Below, in pieces: positions 5,738 to 11,920 of a stretch of 28,786 bases of DNA. Numbering within the stretch: position 1 is the stretch's first letter; each line of letters opens with the position of its first letter. The notes below the pieces were generated by a model. The model did not search any database, was not told the origin of the DNA, and saw only the letters and a program-made list of their open reading frames with translations. Where the stretch lies: positions 1 to 28,786 of the IMG/VR virus record IMGVR_UViG_3300009506_000147; one strand, 5' to 3'. This DNA comes from a virus. The translations under genes and the position numbers were made by a program.

Positions 5738-6373
5738 ATGAGGATTGTACCACCGAGCTATGAAATAAGTAATGGACCTTCTGCGACAAGAATGCTTATG
5801 GATATAGAAGCGGCGGGTCGTACCTGCTACAAGTCTGAAGATAGGATAACCCAAGATAGTGCAGTTGCATTTGTGAAGATGATCATTAAGAGTGGTCACC
5901 ATTCCGTACTTGAACATGTCAGTAGAACGGTTAGAGTGATCTGTGACCGAGGGGTAAGTCACGAGATTGTAAGACACAGAATTGCCGCCTATTCTCAAGA
6001 GTCAACACGATATTGCAACTATTGTAAAGAGAAATTTGGTAGTGAAATTACTTTCATTGACCCCTATCCTTTCATTCCAAAACCTTCTGAAGCGTATGAT
6101 GCTTGGATGAAGGCGATGCAACAAGCTGAAGAACACTACTTTGAGATTATACGAGCGGGATTAGGACCACAAATGGCCCGATCTGTACTACCCAATTCCC
6201 TCAAGACCGAAATCGTAATCACATACAACGTAAGAGAATGGCGTCACTTCTTTACGTTGCGGACTAACAAGCGAGCACATCCTCAAATGAGGCAAATAGC
6301 TTGTCCATTGTTAAGGGACTTCCGTATCTTCTTCCCTGTTCTCTTCGATGATGTGGGCGACATAGACGAATGA
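5738..6373 (+). CDS. thyX: Flavin-dependent thymidylate synthase ThyX
   Basis: It converts dUMP to dTMP using methylenetetrahydrofolate, FAD and NADPH. The diagnostic RHR-x7-S signature is present as RHRIAAYSQES at residues 79-89, followed by TRY. The upstream GHHSVLEH (53-60) binds FAD/dUMP, and VREWRHFFTLRTNKRAHPQMRQIA near 168-192 is the conserved C-terminal block. The length of 211 residues is typical. ATG 5738 follows AAGGAAG. With the dCMP deaminase at 12635 (which makes dUMP) and the dNMP kinase at 26096 it forms a dTTP supply route. ThyX leaves folate in the reduced state, so no phage dihydrofolate reductase is required. Confidence 0.95.
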   Translation: MRIVPPSYEISNGPSATRMLMDIEAAGRTCYKSEDRITQDSAVAFVKMIIKSGHHSVLEHVSRTVRVICDRGVSHEIVRHRIAAYSQESTRYCNYCKEKFGSEITFIDPYPFIPKPSEAYDAWMKAMQQAEEHYFEIIRAGLGPQMARSVLPNSLKTEIVITYNVREWRHFFTLRTNKRAHPQMRQIACPLLRDFRIFFPVLFDDVGDIDE

Positions 6374-7032
6374 AAAAAGAATTCAAGTGGATACGCTGGC
6401 ATGACCCTCTAGGTAATAACCCCCCACCACAATACAATGAAGAAGACAGATGGGGGAGAGGGCTTCCTGTCTGCACAATGGAAGTTGAAGACGATGACGA
6501 TGATGATGATGAATGGGAAGGGCGAGTCTTGATGACTCATTTTGGTATGCTTCCTCTTCATGATGGGTTAACTGCTGGCAACAAATTCCGTTTCTGGGAA
6601 CTACACACCAACTTTGACCTGTCAAACGACATTATTCGTGAGATCGAAAAGACTCCAGGCGTAGAACTGTCTATGCCTCTCAGTCGCTATCGCATCCGTC
6701 TTGGTTTTCCTATCTCCGGTTTCTTCGACGATGATACTATCAAGAACTGTGTAGAACGAAATATTCTCAAGTTCATGAAGTACAACAAGCAGATTATGAG
6801 CGTAGCCGGTGCGTGGGAATGGGACATAGAAAAAGTTTACAAGCTACGTGAATTGCTTGATGACCTCAAACAATATGGTGTAGTGTGGGCAGTTTATGTT
6901 GCTCCAAACGGTCATGTAGACGTGACCAGATCAGCAGATATAAGCGAGGCATTTGAGGAAAGATTGGGAATCTACAGTCTATGCAGACAATCTGTGGGTG
7001 GAAAAGTTTTCACTTTCATGGATGATAAATAA
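6370..7032 (+). CDS. Conserved phage-type protein with an Asp run
   Basis: This 220-residue protein overlaps the thyX stop (ATGA). Residues about 38-50 are an acidic run containing seven Asp in a row. The centre (FRFWELHTNFDLSNDIIREIEKT...GVELSMPLSRYRIRLGFPIS) resembles a widespread phage family of unknown function whose core reads FWxxHTNFxI...GVE...RYRxRIxxGxxF. That family call is from memory of the pattern. The C-terminal half looks alpha/beta. It probably acts in the cytoplasm; no catalytic residues can be assigned. Confidence 0.62.
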   Translation: MKKEFKWIRWHDPLGNNPPPQYNEEDRWGRGLPVCTMEVEDDDDDDDEWEGRVLMTHFGMLPLHDGLTAGNKFRFWELHTNFDLSNDIIREIEKTPGVELSMPLSRYRIRLGFPISGFFDDDTIKNCVERNILKFMKYNKQIMSVAGAWEWDIEKVYKLRELLDDLKQYGVVWAVYVAPNGHVDVTRSADISEAFEERLGIYSLCRQSVGGKVFTFMDDK

Positions 7033-7128
7033 AGTTGTCAGTAGATATACTACTTACGGAAAGGGGTAAAAAGGAGGTCGCGGTTAGGACTTTGTGTTTA
7101 TGTGTCCCTTAACATAAGGTCTATGTAC
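7033..7128 (+). promoter_or_regulatory. Leader with orphan full-length Shine-Dalgarno and small hairpin
   Basis: AAGGAGGT at 7071-7078 is an essentially complete complement of the 16S rRNA tail, yet no ATG follows within 5-12 nt. The next start candidates are GTG 7094, ATG 7100 (a 5-codon frame) and the true GNAT start at 7129. Upstream, GTAG-ATATA-CTAC (7041-7053) can form a small hairpin. It may be a ribosome standby or regulatory site. Confidence 0.35.
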
Positions 7129-7572
7129 ATGGCAAAAAGTTTTGTTATCTACTTAGCCGCCACTCCAGATGAAATTACCCCAGAATTTGTTCAATTGTTG
7201 GACAAACTTGAAGCGGACACTTTCGAAGAAGGAAACCCACAAGACCACAAACATGGTGCTTTCTGGTGGCTAGCGAAAACTGGTGAGACAATAGCCGGTT
7301 TTGCTGGCCTTTTCTTTTATTCTGACATTCGTGTTGGTTTCCTATGTGAATGTGGTGTCTTGCCTAAATACAGGGGGTATGGGCTACAACGACGGTTTAT
7401 TCGTGCGAGAGAACGATATGTGAAAAAGAAAGGTTACCGCCGAATCATTACCTACACTTCCCCTGATAACATTCCAAGTGCAAACAATCTCATCAAATGT
7501 GGTTACAAGTTGTATGAACCCTCATACGAATGGGGTGTTGATAATGCTTTCTACTTCGAGAAAAAGTGGTAG
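7129..7572 (+). CDS. GNAT-family N-acetyltransferase
   Basis: Starting at ATG 7129, which has AAGG 9 nt upstream, the product is 147 residues. The acetyl-CoA pyrophosphate loop is visible as GVLPKYRGYGLQRRFIRA (about residues 78-95), matching the (R/Q)xxGx(G/A) signature. It is followed by the family's C-terminal pattern, YTSPDNIPSANNLIKCGYKLYEP. It would acetylate an amine using acetyl-CoA; the substrate is unknown. An earlier GTG (7102) and an ATG (7123) are also in frame but worse placed. It is a second GNAT-like gene besides the fragment at 1-177. Confidence 0.82.
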   Translation: MAKSFVIYLAATPDEITPEFVQLLDKLEADTFEEGNPQDHKHGAFWWLAKTGETIAGFAGLFFYSDIRVGFLCECGVLPKYRGYGLQRRFIRARERYVKKKGYRRIITYTSPDNIPSANNLIKCGYKLYEPSYEWGVDNAFYFEKKW

Positions 7573-7577
7573 TAACC

Positions 7578-7603
7578 CCTATTTTGGTGTATAATACAAT
7601 AGG
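7578..7603 (+). promoter_or_regulatory. Promoter -10 element within an inverted repeat
   Basis: TATAAT at 7590-7595 is a perfect -10 box. The -35 position 17 nt upstream (TGGTAG, 7567-7572) is poor, so an activator or a different sigma factor may help. CCTATT (7578-7583) and AATAGG (7598-7603) form an inverted repeat centred on the -10 box, as an operator would. Transcription would start near 7602, leaving a leader of about 65 nt before the gene at 7667. Confidence 0.6.
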
Positions 7604-7666
7604 AAAGGACCAGAATATAGTAGGAGTTTTGAGGAATAGCAGTTACGTAGACATTGGAGAAAGAAT

Positions 7667-8242
7667 ATGGCTACAACAACTGCCGGGGCTGCCCACGGGC
7701 TTCCCCATCGTAACAATGGTGCAACTGTCGTCTATGGTGGAAACGTTGACAGTTCCCCTACTGTTACACAAGTTTTAAGCAAAGAAACGACAGGCTATCA
7801 CAGCGGTGTCCACGGAGCTACAGTTCCTGAGTCCGCCAATTTTGGTACTCACAAACCATATTCTGGTGGTACTTTCAGATACCAGATGGAAGCTGGTAAG
7901 TTCGTTGGTATGCGTTACACTGGATACATTTCCGGTGTTGCCAACACTGTACTAGAACGTGGTGCTGGCGGTGGTATGGGCCGTCGTAGCATTCACTGGC
8001 TTGAAAGTTATCGTAGACTCGACATTACGTCTTGGAACTATGTTACCGGTGCAGCTACTAAGGGTGTTAATGCCGGTGCATCCGTTACCTACAAGAACAT
8101 TCGCGGTTCTGGTAACGTCGATGATGCTGCTCACCCAACTCGTGCAATTCCTGGTGAATACGTCTTTACTGATCACCACCTTGCTCACAGCGGTGCCTTG
8201 GCCGTTGCTTTGAACGGTGATTATCCAGCCAAGACTGACTAA
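7667..8242 (+). CDS. Gly/Ala/Thr-rich protein with its own promoter and terminator
   Basis: This 191-residue protein starts at ATG 7667 with TTGGAGA upstream. It is rich in Gly, Ala, Thr, Ser and His (ATTTAGAAHGLPHRNNGATVV at the start, then SGVHGATVPESANFG, ERGAGGGMGRRSIHW, YVFTDHHLAHSGALAVAL). It has no signal peptide, membrane segment or cysteine. It looks like a soluble beta-rich virion protein. It is the only protein gene here bracketed by both a promoter (7590) and a perfect terminator (8261), so it is probably made in large amounts on a single-gene mRNA. I cannot place it in a family. A capsid decoration, tail-tube or other abundant structural role is inference. Confidence 0.7.
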   Translation: MATTTAGAAHGLPHRNNGATVVYGGNVDSSPTVTQVLSKETTGYHSGVHGATVPESANFGTHKPYSGGTFRYQMEAGKFVGMRYTGYISGVANTVLERGAGGGMGRRSIHWLESYRRLDITSWNYVTGAATKGVNAGASVTYKNIRGSGNVDDAAHPTRAIPGEYVFTDHHLAHSGALAVALNGDYPAKTD

Positions 8243-8255
8243 ACTAAGATTCGAG

Positions 8256-8288
8256 GAGACGGCCCGTCTTCGGACGGGCCTCTCTTTT
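8256..8288 (+). terminator. Rho-independent terminator with UUCG loop
   Basis: GGCCCGTC (8261-8268), TTCG, GACGGGCC (8273-8280) form a perfect 8-bp stem with a very stable UUCG tetraloop, followed by TCTCTTTT (8281-8288). GAGA (8256-8259) can extend the stem with TCTC, leaving C8260 bulged. It sits 14 nt after the stop of the gene at 7667. Confidence 0.95.
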
Positions 8289-8302
8289 CATGAGGTACTA
8301 CG

Positions 8303-8731
8303 ATGGCTCCATCCAAACACACAGACTGCCCTTTTGAAGGTGTGATCAATCCAGCGTCAAATGCTGACATGGCGGGGATCGACCGTAGAGTCGGGAATGT
8401 GGAACAAAAGATTACGGGTCTTGAAGTAGGGATGGAGAACCTTATTGGTCAGGTTTCTGAGTTGGCTAATGTCGTCAGAAATATGGCCAGTGCTTCCCGT
8501 ACTAATTGGGCAACCCTAGCCACTTGGGCTGCTGTTGTCTTGGCCGCTATGGTTTACCATAGTGACCTAGTAATGGCACCTTTAAGAGATAACATCATCG
8601 AAAATAAAACCGTAACAGCGGAACGTTTTGAAATGATGGAAATGGCTATACAAAGGGAACTGAAACTCCGAGATGAGTTGGAACAAGTCAGACTCCAAAC
8701 CATCGAACGTGAGAAGAAGCATGAAAATTGA
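8303..8731 (+). CDS. Coiled-coil membrane protein (holin/spanin-like topology)
   Basis: The 142-residue product has an N-terminal heptad-like segment (about residues 22-60, IDRRVGNVEQKITGLEVGMENLIGQVSELANVV), one clear membrane helix at about 69-85 (WATLATWAAVVLAAMVYH) and a long charged C-terminal helix (about 95-142). It starts at ATG 8303; the closest Shine-Dalgarno-like sequence is TGAGG about 8 nt upstream. One membrane segment between two coiled coils, followed directly by a papain-like hydrolase gene, resembles an accessory lysis protein (compare XhlA), but no family signature is decisive. It may instead be a scaffold in the inner membrane. Confidence 0.6.
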   Translation: MAPSKHTDCPFEGVINPASNADMAGIDRRVGNVEQKITGLEVGMENLIGQVSELANVVRNMASASRTNWATLATWAAVVLAAMVYHSDLVMAPLRDNIIENKTVTAERFEMMEMAIQRELKLRDELEQVRLQTIEREKKHEN

Positions 8732-9401
8732 AGTTCCTTATAGCCGAATCAGGCATCATATCAAAGAGAGTGATGTTCTGTTATTTAGAGGGACTGGTTT
8801 TGCCAGTTGGTTCATAAGAAAAGCCGGTGAAGGAGACTATTCCCATGTCGGCTTGGCTTCATGGAGAGAGAATGACTTTGGACAAAACAGACTAGACATT
8901 GTTGAGTTTCGTGAAGGTAATCCCTTCAAGCTGATCATAGGTGGAGACGCAGGGCACGGTCGCCATCTGACTTTATCAAGTCAGGTAAAGAAGTTTTCGG
9001 GTCAAATAGATGTCTTTAGGCCGGTAGCTACCTGTGCCTATGACGTGTACGACGAAGACACCAATCTTGTTTACAAGGTAACCAGATCGCTTGATGGCAA
9101 ACGAATTACAAATGCCATGCGAGCAATGGAAGGAACCCCCTATGGATGGAAACAAATCCTGGGGTTCTGCAAGTACAACATGCTTGGTTTACGACTTCTG
9201 TACAATACAAGTCGAAAGATGCTAGACGATGACTACCCTAGCCAAAACTTTCCTGTATGTAGCACCTCGGTTGCTATGTTGTTTAGGGAACATTACTTCG
9301 ATTTGGTGCCACACAGATCAGATGCAAGCACTGAGCCTTCTGATCTGGCTCGTTCAGCACTACTTCACTACCTATTCACTCTAACTTGGGACGGTGGCTA
9401 A
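8721..9401 (+). CDS. Permuted papain-like (NlpC/P60, YiiX-type) hydrolase
   Basis: This 226-residue protein starts at ATG 8721 behind GAGAAGAAG and overlaps the previous gene by 11 nt. The permuted order is visible: SDVLLFRGTGFASWFIRKAGEGDYSHVGL (17-45) gives the catalytic His at H42; DIVEF (59-63) follows; and PVCSTSVAMLF (178-188) brings the catalytic Cys at C180 late in the chain. Such enzymes cleave amide bonds in peptidoglycan, peptides or lipids. No signal peptide is visible, so access to the wall would need the neighbouring membrane protein or a holin. Here it lies between a coiled-coil membrane protein and a membrane-anchored protease, suggesting an envelope-directed module. Confidence 0.8.
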   Translation: MKIEVPYSRIRHHIKESDVLLFRGTGFASWFIRKAGEGDYSHVGLASWRENDFGQNRLDIVEFREGNPFKLIIGGDAGHGRHLTLSSQVKKFSGQIDVFRPVATCAYDVYDEDTNLVYKVTRSLDGKRITNAMRAMEGTPYGWKQILGFCKYNMLGLRLLYNTSRKMLDDDYPSQNFPVCSTSVAMLFREHYFDLVPHRSDASTEPSDLARSALLHYLFTLTWDGG

Positions 9402-9402
9402 C

Positions 9403-10077
9403 ATGACCAAAAAGAGACTTTCGCTTCTAGCGGGAGTTGTTTTGGCGGTCGCGGCAATGTTGGTTTCCTTCAGCCAAAAGTCAAGTGTAACAACAGGAAT
9501 AGTTAAAATCAACGGTGGAGCAGGTACTGTCATCAAGACGTGGAAAGATCACAAGGGTAACCATTGTTATGTGTTGACTGCTTGCCACGTAACCGAAAAC
9601 AGCGACAAGCTAGAAATATCTTTCCTTCGCATAAACAAAAGTGGAAACATCACTCAAAAGCATGTAGTAACCGGCAAGGTAGTCGAAAGTAACTACTTGT
9701 TAGATTACGCCATGATAAAGTGTGATGTTGATTTCAATGTTGATGTTGTCAAGTGTATTCCCCCAAGATGTTTCGATCCGCCTGAATTGCTTGATGAGAT
9801 TTTTGTTGTAGGGTTTCCTGCACATGAACCATATTGGGTAAGTGAAGGAGAGTTAACATCAATCTGCAACGGGGTTTATACACACAACGCTCACATTTGG
9901 TACGGCTGTAGTGGCGGTCCATTGTTGGATAGTCACTATAGGCAAATTGGGATAAACGTCAGAATCAAATTCAATGGCATTCCGTTATCCTTCATCGGAT
10001 ACTCTATTCCCTTGAATACAGTGTACAAAAGTCTTGGTTCTGAAAAAACATTGAAGTATTTTGGATTTTCTACTTGA
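9403..10077 (+). CDS. Membrane-anchored trypsin-like serine protease
   Basis: The 224-residue product from ATG 9403 has a basic start (MTKKR) and a hydrophobic segment (residues 6-24), either an uncleaved anchor or a signal peptide. The catalytic triad of the trypsin fold is readable: H62 in LTACHVT, D101 in YLLDYAMIKCD and S170 in YGCSGGPLLD. The extra cysteines (C55, C61, C107, C118, C123, C155, C169) could form disulfides outside the cytoplasm. GTG 9394 is an alternative start. The TGA stop falls within the -35 box of the tRNA promoter. Substrates could be envelope, host or virion proteins; nothing in the sequence decides. Confidence 0.85.
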   Translation: MTKKRLSLLAGVVLAVAAMLVSFSQKSSVTTGIVKINGGAGTVIKTWKDHKGNHCYVLTACHVTENSDKLEISFLRINKSGNITQKHVVTGKVVESNYLLDYAMIKCDVDFNVDVVKCIPPRCFDPPELLDEIFVVGFPAHEPYWVSEGELTSICNGVYTHNAHIWYGCSGGPLLDSHYRQIGINVRIKFNGIPLSFIGYSIPLNTVYKSLGSEKTLKYFGFST

Positions 10078-10102
10078 CAAATTCCACCTTCGGGTGTATA
10101 AT
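10074..10102 (+). promoter_or_regulatory. Consensus sigma-70 promoter of the tRNA cluster
   Basis: TTGACA (10074-10079), a 17-bp spacer and TATAAT (10097-10102) match the housekeeping consensus at all 12 positions. The start point would be near 10109. The spacer holds a perfect CACC-TTCG-GGTG inverted repeat (10085-10096), which might bind a repressor. It drives the tRNA cluster and probably the genes after it. Confidence 0.95.
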
Positions 10103-10111
10103 ATTTCTGTA

Positions 10112-10166
10112 GGGCGAGTTCACACTTCGTAGCCCGGATCGTCAGAGTTTTTCCTGTGACTCGCCC
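10112..10166 (+). ncRNA. Leader hairpin of the tRNA transcript
   Basis: GGGCGAGT (10112-10119) pairs with ACTCGCCC (10159-10166), and after a bulged T the stem continues CACA/TGTG (10121-10124/10155-10158), 12 bp in all. It begins 2-3 nt after the predicted transcription start. There is no T tail, anticodon arm or T loop. It is likely a stable 5' leader that is trimmed from, or protects, the tRNA precursor; a separate small RNA is possible. Confidence 0.6.
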
Positions 10167-10171
10167 GATAT

Positions 10172-10240
10172 TCCGGCGTAGCCTGGGGGCAGCCGCTCTC
10201 TTGTAAAGAGGGGCAGGGAGTTCGATTCTCCCCGTCGGAT
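10172..10240 (+). tRNA. tRNA-Thr (UGU)
   Basis: The acceptor is TCCGGCG (10172-10178) with CGTCGGA (10233-10239). T8 is present. The T stem is GGGAG/CTCCC around TTCGATT, and the discriminator is T10240. The anticodon loop CTTGTAA gives TGT at 10202-10204, with a 4-bp stem and a G-G mismatch at its base. The D stem is weak (two pairs). Reading GTA (Tyr) would leave only 3 nt in the variable loop and lacks a long variable arm, so Thr is preferred. Confidence 0.75.
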
Positions 10241-10282
10241 TTAGGGAATGCTGGATAAGAATTACATACCCCACCAACAATA

Positions 10283-10351
10283 GGAGTTATGGTGTAATGG
10301 TAGCACATCCGGCACTTAAAGCCGGAAGGTCCGGTTCGAATCCGCAGCAAA
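10283..10351 (+). pseudogene. Decayed tRNA
   Basis: The D arm is intact (GTGT-AATGGTA-GCAC, 10292-10306). The anticodon arm is strong (CCGGC/GCCGG, 10309-10313/10321-10325). A T loop TTCGAAT sits on a T stem with one C-C mismatch. However the acceptor does not close: the 5' arm GGAGTTA (10283-10289) has no partner after 10346. With the 7-nt loop ACTTAAA the anticodon would be TTA and position 33 would be C, not T. Most likely the 3' end was lost by deletion or recombination. Confidence 0.6.
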
Positions 10352-10379
10352 CAATTCTTGCCGATCTTGTCCCTAAACC

Positions 10380-10451
10380 GGTCGCTTAGTAGAATGGCGA
10401 GCACGCTACCGTGACATGGTAGAAAAACAGGTTCAATTCCTGTAGCGACCA
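10380..10451 (+). tRNA. tRNA-Val (GAC)
   Basis: The acceptor GGTCGCT (10380-10386) pairs perfectly with AGCGACC (10444-10450). T8 is present. The D arm is weak, with a GG loop. The anticodon stem is CTACC/GGTAG with loop GTGACAT, giving GAC at 10413-10415. The T stem is ACAGG/CCTGT around TTCAATT, and the discriminator is A10451. No CCA is encoded. Confidence 0.88.
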
Positions 10452-10458
10452 CTGCTTC

Positions 10459-10530
10459 GGCACCATCGTCTAGAGGCCAGGATGCTAGGTTCTCAGCCTA
10501 GAGACCGGGGTTCGAGTCCCCGTGGTGTCA
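10459..10530 (+). tRNA. tRNA-Glu (CUC)
   Basis: The acceptor is GGCACCA (10459-10465) with TGGTGTC (10523-10529). T8 is present. The D stem is GTCT/GGAT. The anticodon stem is CTAGG/CCTAG with loop TTCTCAG, giving CTC at 10492-10494. The T stem is CGGGG/CCCCG around TTCGAGT, and the discriminator is A10530. It reads GAG. Confidence 0.9.
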
Positions 10531-10560
10531 CTCCCCTATGTAAGTTAAGAGGATCGGAGT

Positions 10561-10839
10561 ATGTCAAGAATAGATTCGAACAGAGCTATTAGGATAAACA
10601 CAGGAATTCTTGAAGTTGAACGTGCCGATGGCACCAAAGAAGAAATATCAATCGAACAAAAGAAATGGCAACCTGTTCAACATGTCGCTTGGTCAGATGA
10701 CGAGCACGAGTACATTGACATTGAATTTGACGACGGTCGTGTATTTCGTAAAGGTGATAGAGTTTATGGTCTAATGAGGTCGGTAGTTGGACGCATTCCT
10801 AAGTTCATTGATATGAACGAACCACTACCGCCCCGGTAA
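10561..10839 (+). CDS. Small hypothetical protein (92 aa)
   Basis: ATG 10561 follows AGGATCGGAG, 30 nt after tRNA-Glu, and is probably on the tRNA transcript. The product is acidic and strand-rich (GILEVERADGTKEEISIEQ; HVAWSDDEHEYIDIEFDDGRVFRKGDRVYGLMRSVVGRIPKFIDM), like a small beta barrel. There is no signal, membrane segment or cysteine. The function is unknown. Confidence 0.6.
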   Translation: MSRIDSNRAIRINTGILEVERADGTKEEISIEQKKWQPVQHVAWSDDEHEYIDIEFDDGRVFRKGDRVYGLMRSVVGRIPKFIDMNEPLPPR

Positions 10840-10867
10840 CAGAAACAAAGGAAGGGAATTGCACGAA

Positions 10868-11920
10868 ATGAAATCTTTACTCGTAGCCGTAATGGTACTG
10901 TTGGTTGGTACGGTCAATGCGTTCGCTGTGGATACAAGCGACTTGACCAATCTCCTACAAGACATTTCTGTAACAATCAAATCAGGCACGTCGTACAGTA
11001 AGGCAGAAGGTTCAGGAGTGATAGTCACTCGACAAGTTTGTACAGACGTGGCAAAAAAGAAGATGGAAACAATCAATTTCGTTTGGACTGCCGGTCACGT
11101 AATTGATAACCTGCGTAGCGTAAGAACGGTAATCGACCCCAAGACTGGCACAGAACGTAAGAAGATTGAATTCAAAGACGCCCAGATAGTGAAAGAATTG
11201 GTTGAGAATGGGCGACGAGTTGGTGAACTCAAGATGGACTGCAAAGTTCTCAAGTTTTCCGACTCAGAAAACGGCGAAGACTTAGCTCTCCTCATGGTCC
11301 GCAAGCGTAATTTCATCTCCAGCGGTGCTTCCGCAACATTCTTCCTCGACAAAAACGAACTTGGTGACATTAAGGTAGTACCTATTGGTACAAGATTGTA
11401 CCACGTAGGTTCACTATTAGGCCAAATGGGAAGTAATTCAATGACTTCAGGCATAATGTCACAAGTAGGCCGAGTCCTAGAATTAGGCAGCGGTGATGGT
11501 GTAGTCTTCGACCAAACCACAGTCGCCGCATTCCCTGGAAGTTCCGGTGGGGGGGTCTTTCTAACCGAAAGTTCAGGTAAAGAAGCGGGTCAATACGTAG
11601 GAATGCTTGTTCGTGGTGCAGGTGAATCTTTCAACCTGATCGTTCCCGTGCGTCGTATGTATGTATGGGCACAGAAAGGTAACGTTGCTTGGGCTATGGA
11701 TAATAGCAAAGTTCCAACGTTGGAAGAGATTCTCAAAATGCCTATTGAAAATGCTACCATTCGATCTTCGGCTGCTGAAAAGGCCGGTCAGAAGAAAACT
11801 GAAGATTCAATCAATTTCCCAACCCTCATTCAAAAACAACGCTTGGCACCGGTTCCCATGCCAGAGATTGACTTTGGCAAGTTGGATACGGTGAATCCGT
11901 GTAGTTGGAAGGGTAACTAA
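10868..11920 (+). CDS. Secreted trypsin-like serine protease
   Basis: The 350-residue product starts at ATG 10868 (GGAAGGGA upstream; TTG 10859 is an alternative). Residues 1-20 are a textbook Sec signal peptide (MKSLLVAVMVLLVGTVNAFA), probably cut before VD. The trypsin-like triad is H77 in VWTAGHVID, D138 in NGEDLALLMV and S226 in FPGSSGGGVFL. The C-terminal 70 residues are a polar, Pro-containing tail without a PDZ domain. It is the second protease of this fold within 1.5 kb and shares little sequence with the first, so this is not a recent duplication. It would act in the periplasm or outside. Confidence 0.85.
   Translation: MKSLLVAVMVLLVGTVNAFAVDTSDLTNLLQDISVTIKSGTSYSKAEGSGVIVTRQVCTDVAKKKMETINFVWTAGHVIDNLRSVRTVIDPKTGTERKKIEFKDAQIVKELVENGRRVGELKMDCKVLKFSDSENGEDLALLMVRKRNFISSGASATFFLDKNELGDIKVVPIGTRLYHVGSLLGQMGSNSMTSGIMSQVGRVLELGSGDGVVFDQTTVAAFPGSSGGGVFLTESSGKEAGQYVGMLVRGAGESFNLIVPVRRMYVWAQKGNVAWAMDNSKVPTLEEILKMPIENATIRSSAAEKAGQKKTEDSINFPTLIQKQRLAPVPMPEIDFGKLDTVNPCSWKGN

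Noticed and set aside
7566-7778. 70-codon + strand ORF across the promoter and start of the gene at 7667
   Set aside because: It runs through the promoter and leader of the strongly supported gene at 7667 and has no ribosome site.
10172-10240. Reading this tRNA as Tyr (GUA)
   Set aside because: It would leave a 3-nt variable loop, and bacterial tRNA-Tyr has a long variable arm and A discriminator; Thr(UGU) fits better.
10120-10452. - strand ORFs of 110 and 114 codons over the tRNA cluster
   Set aside because: They read antisense through four tRNA-type structures; this is a chance result of tRNA sequence.
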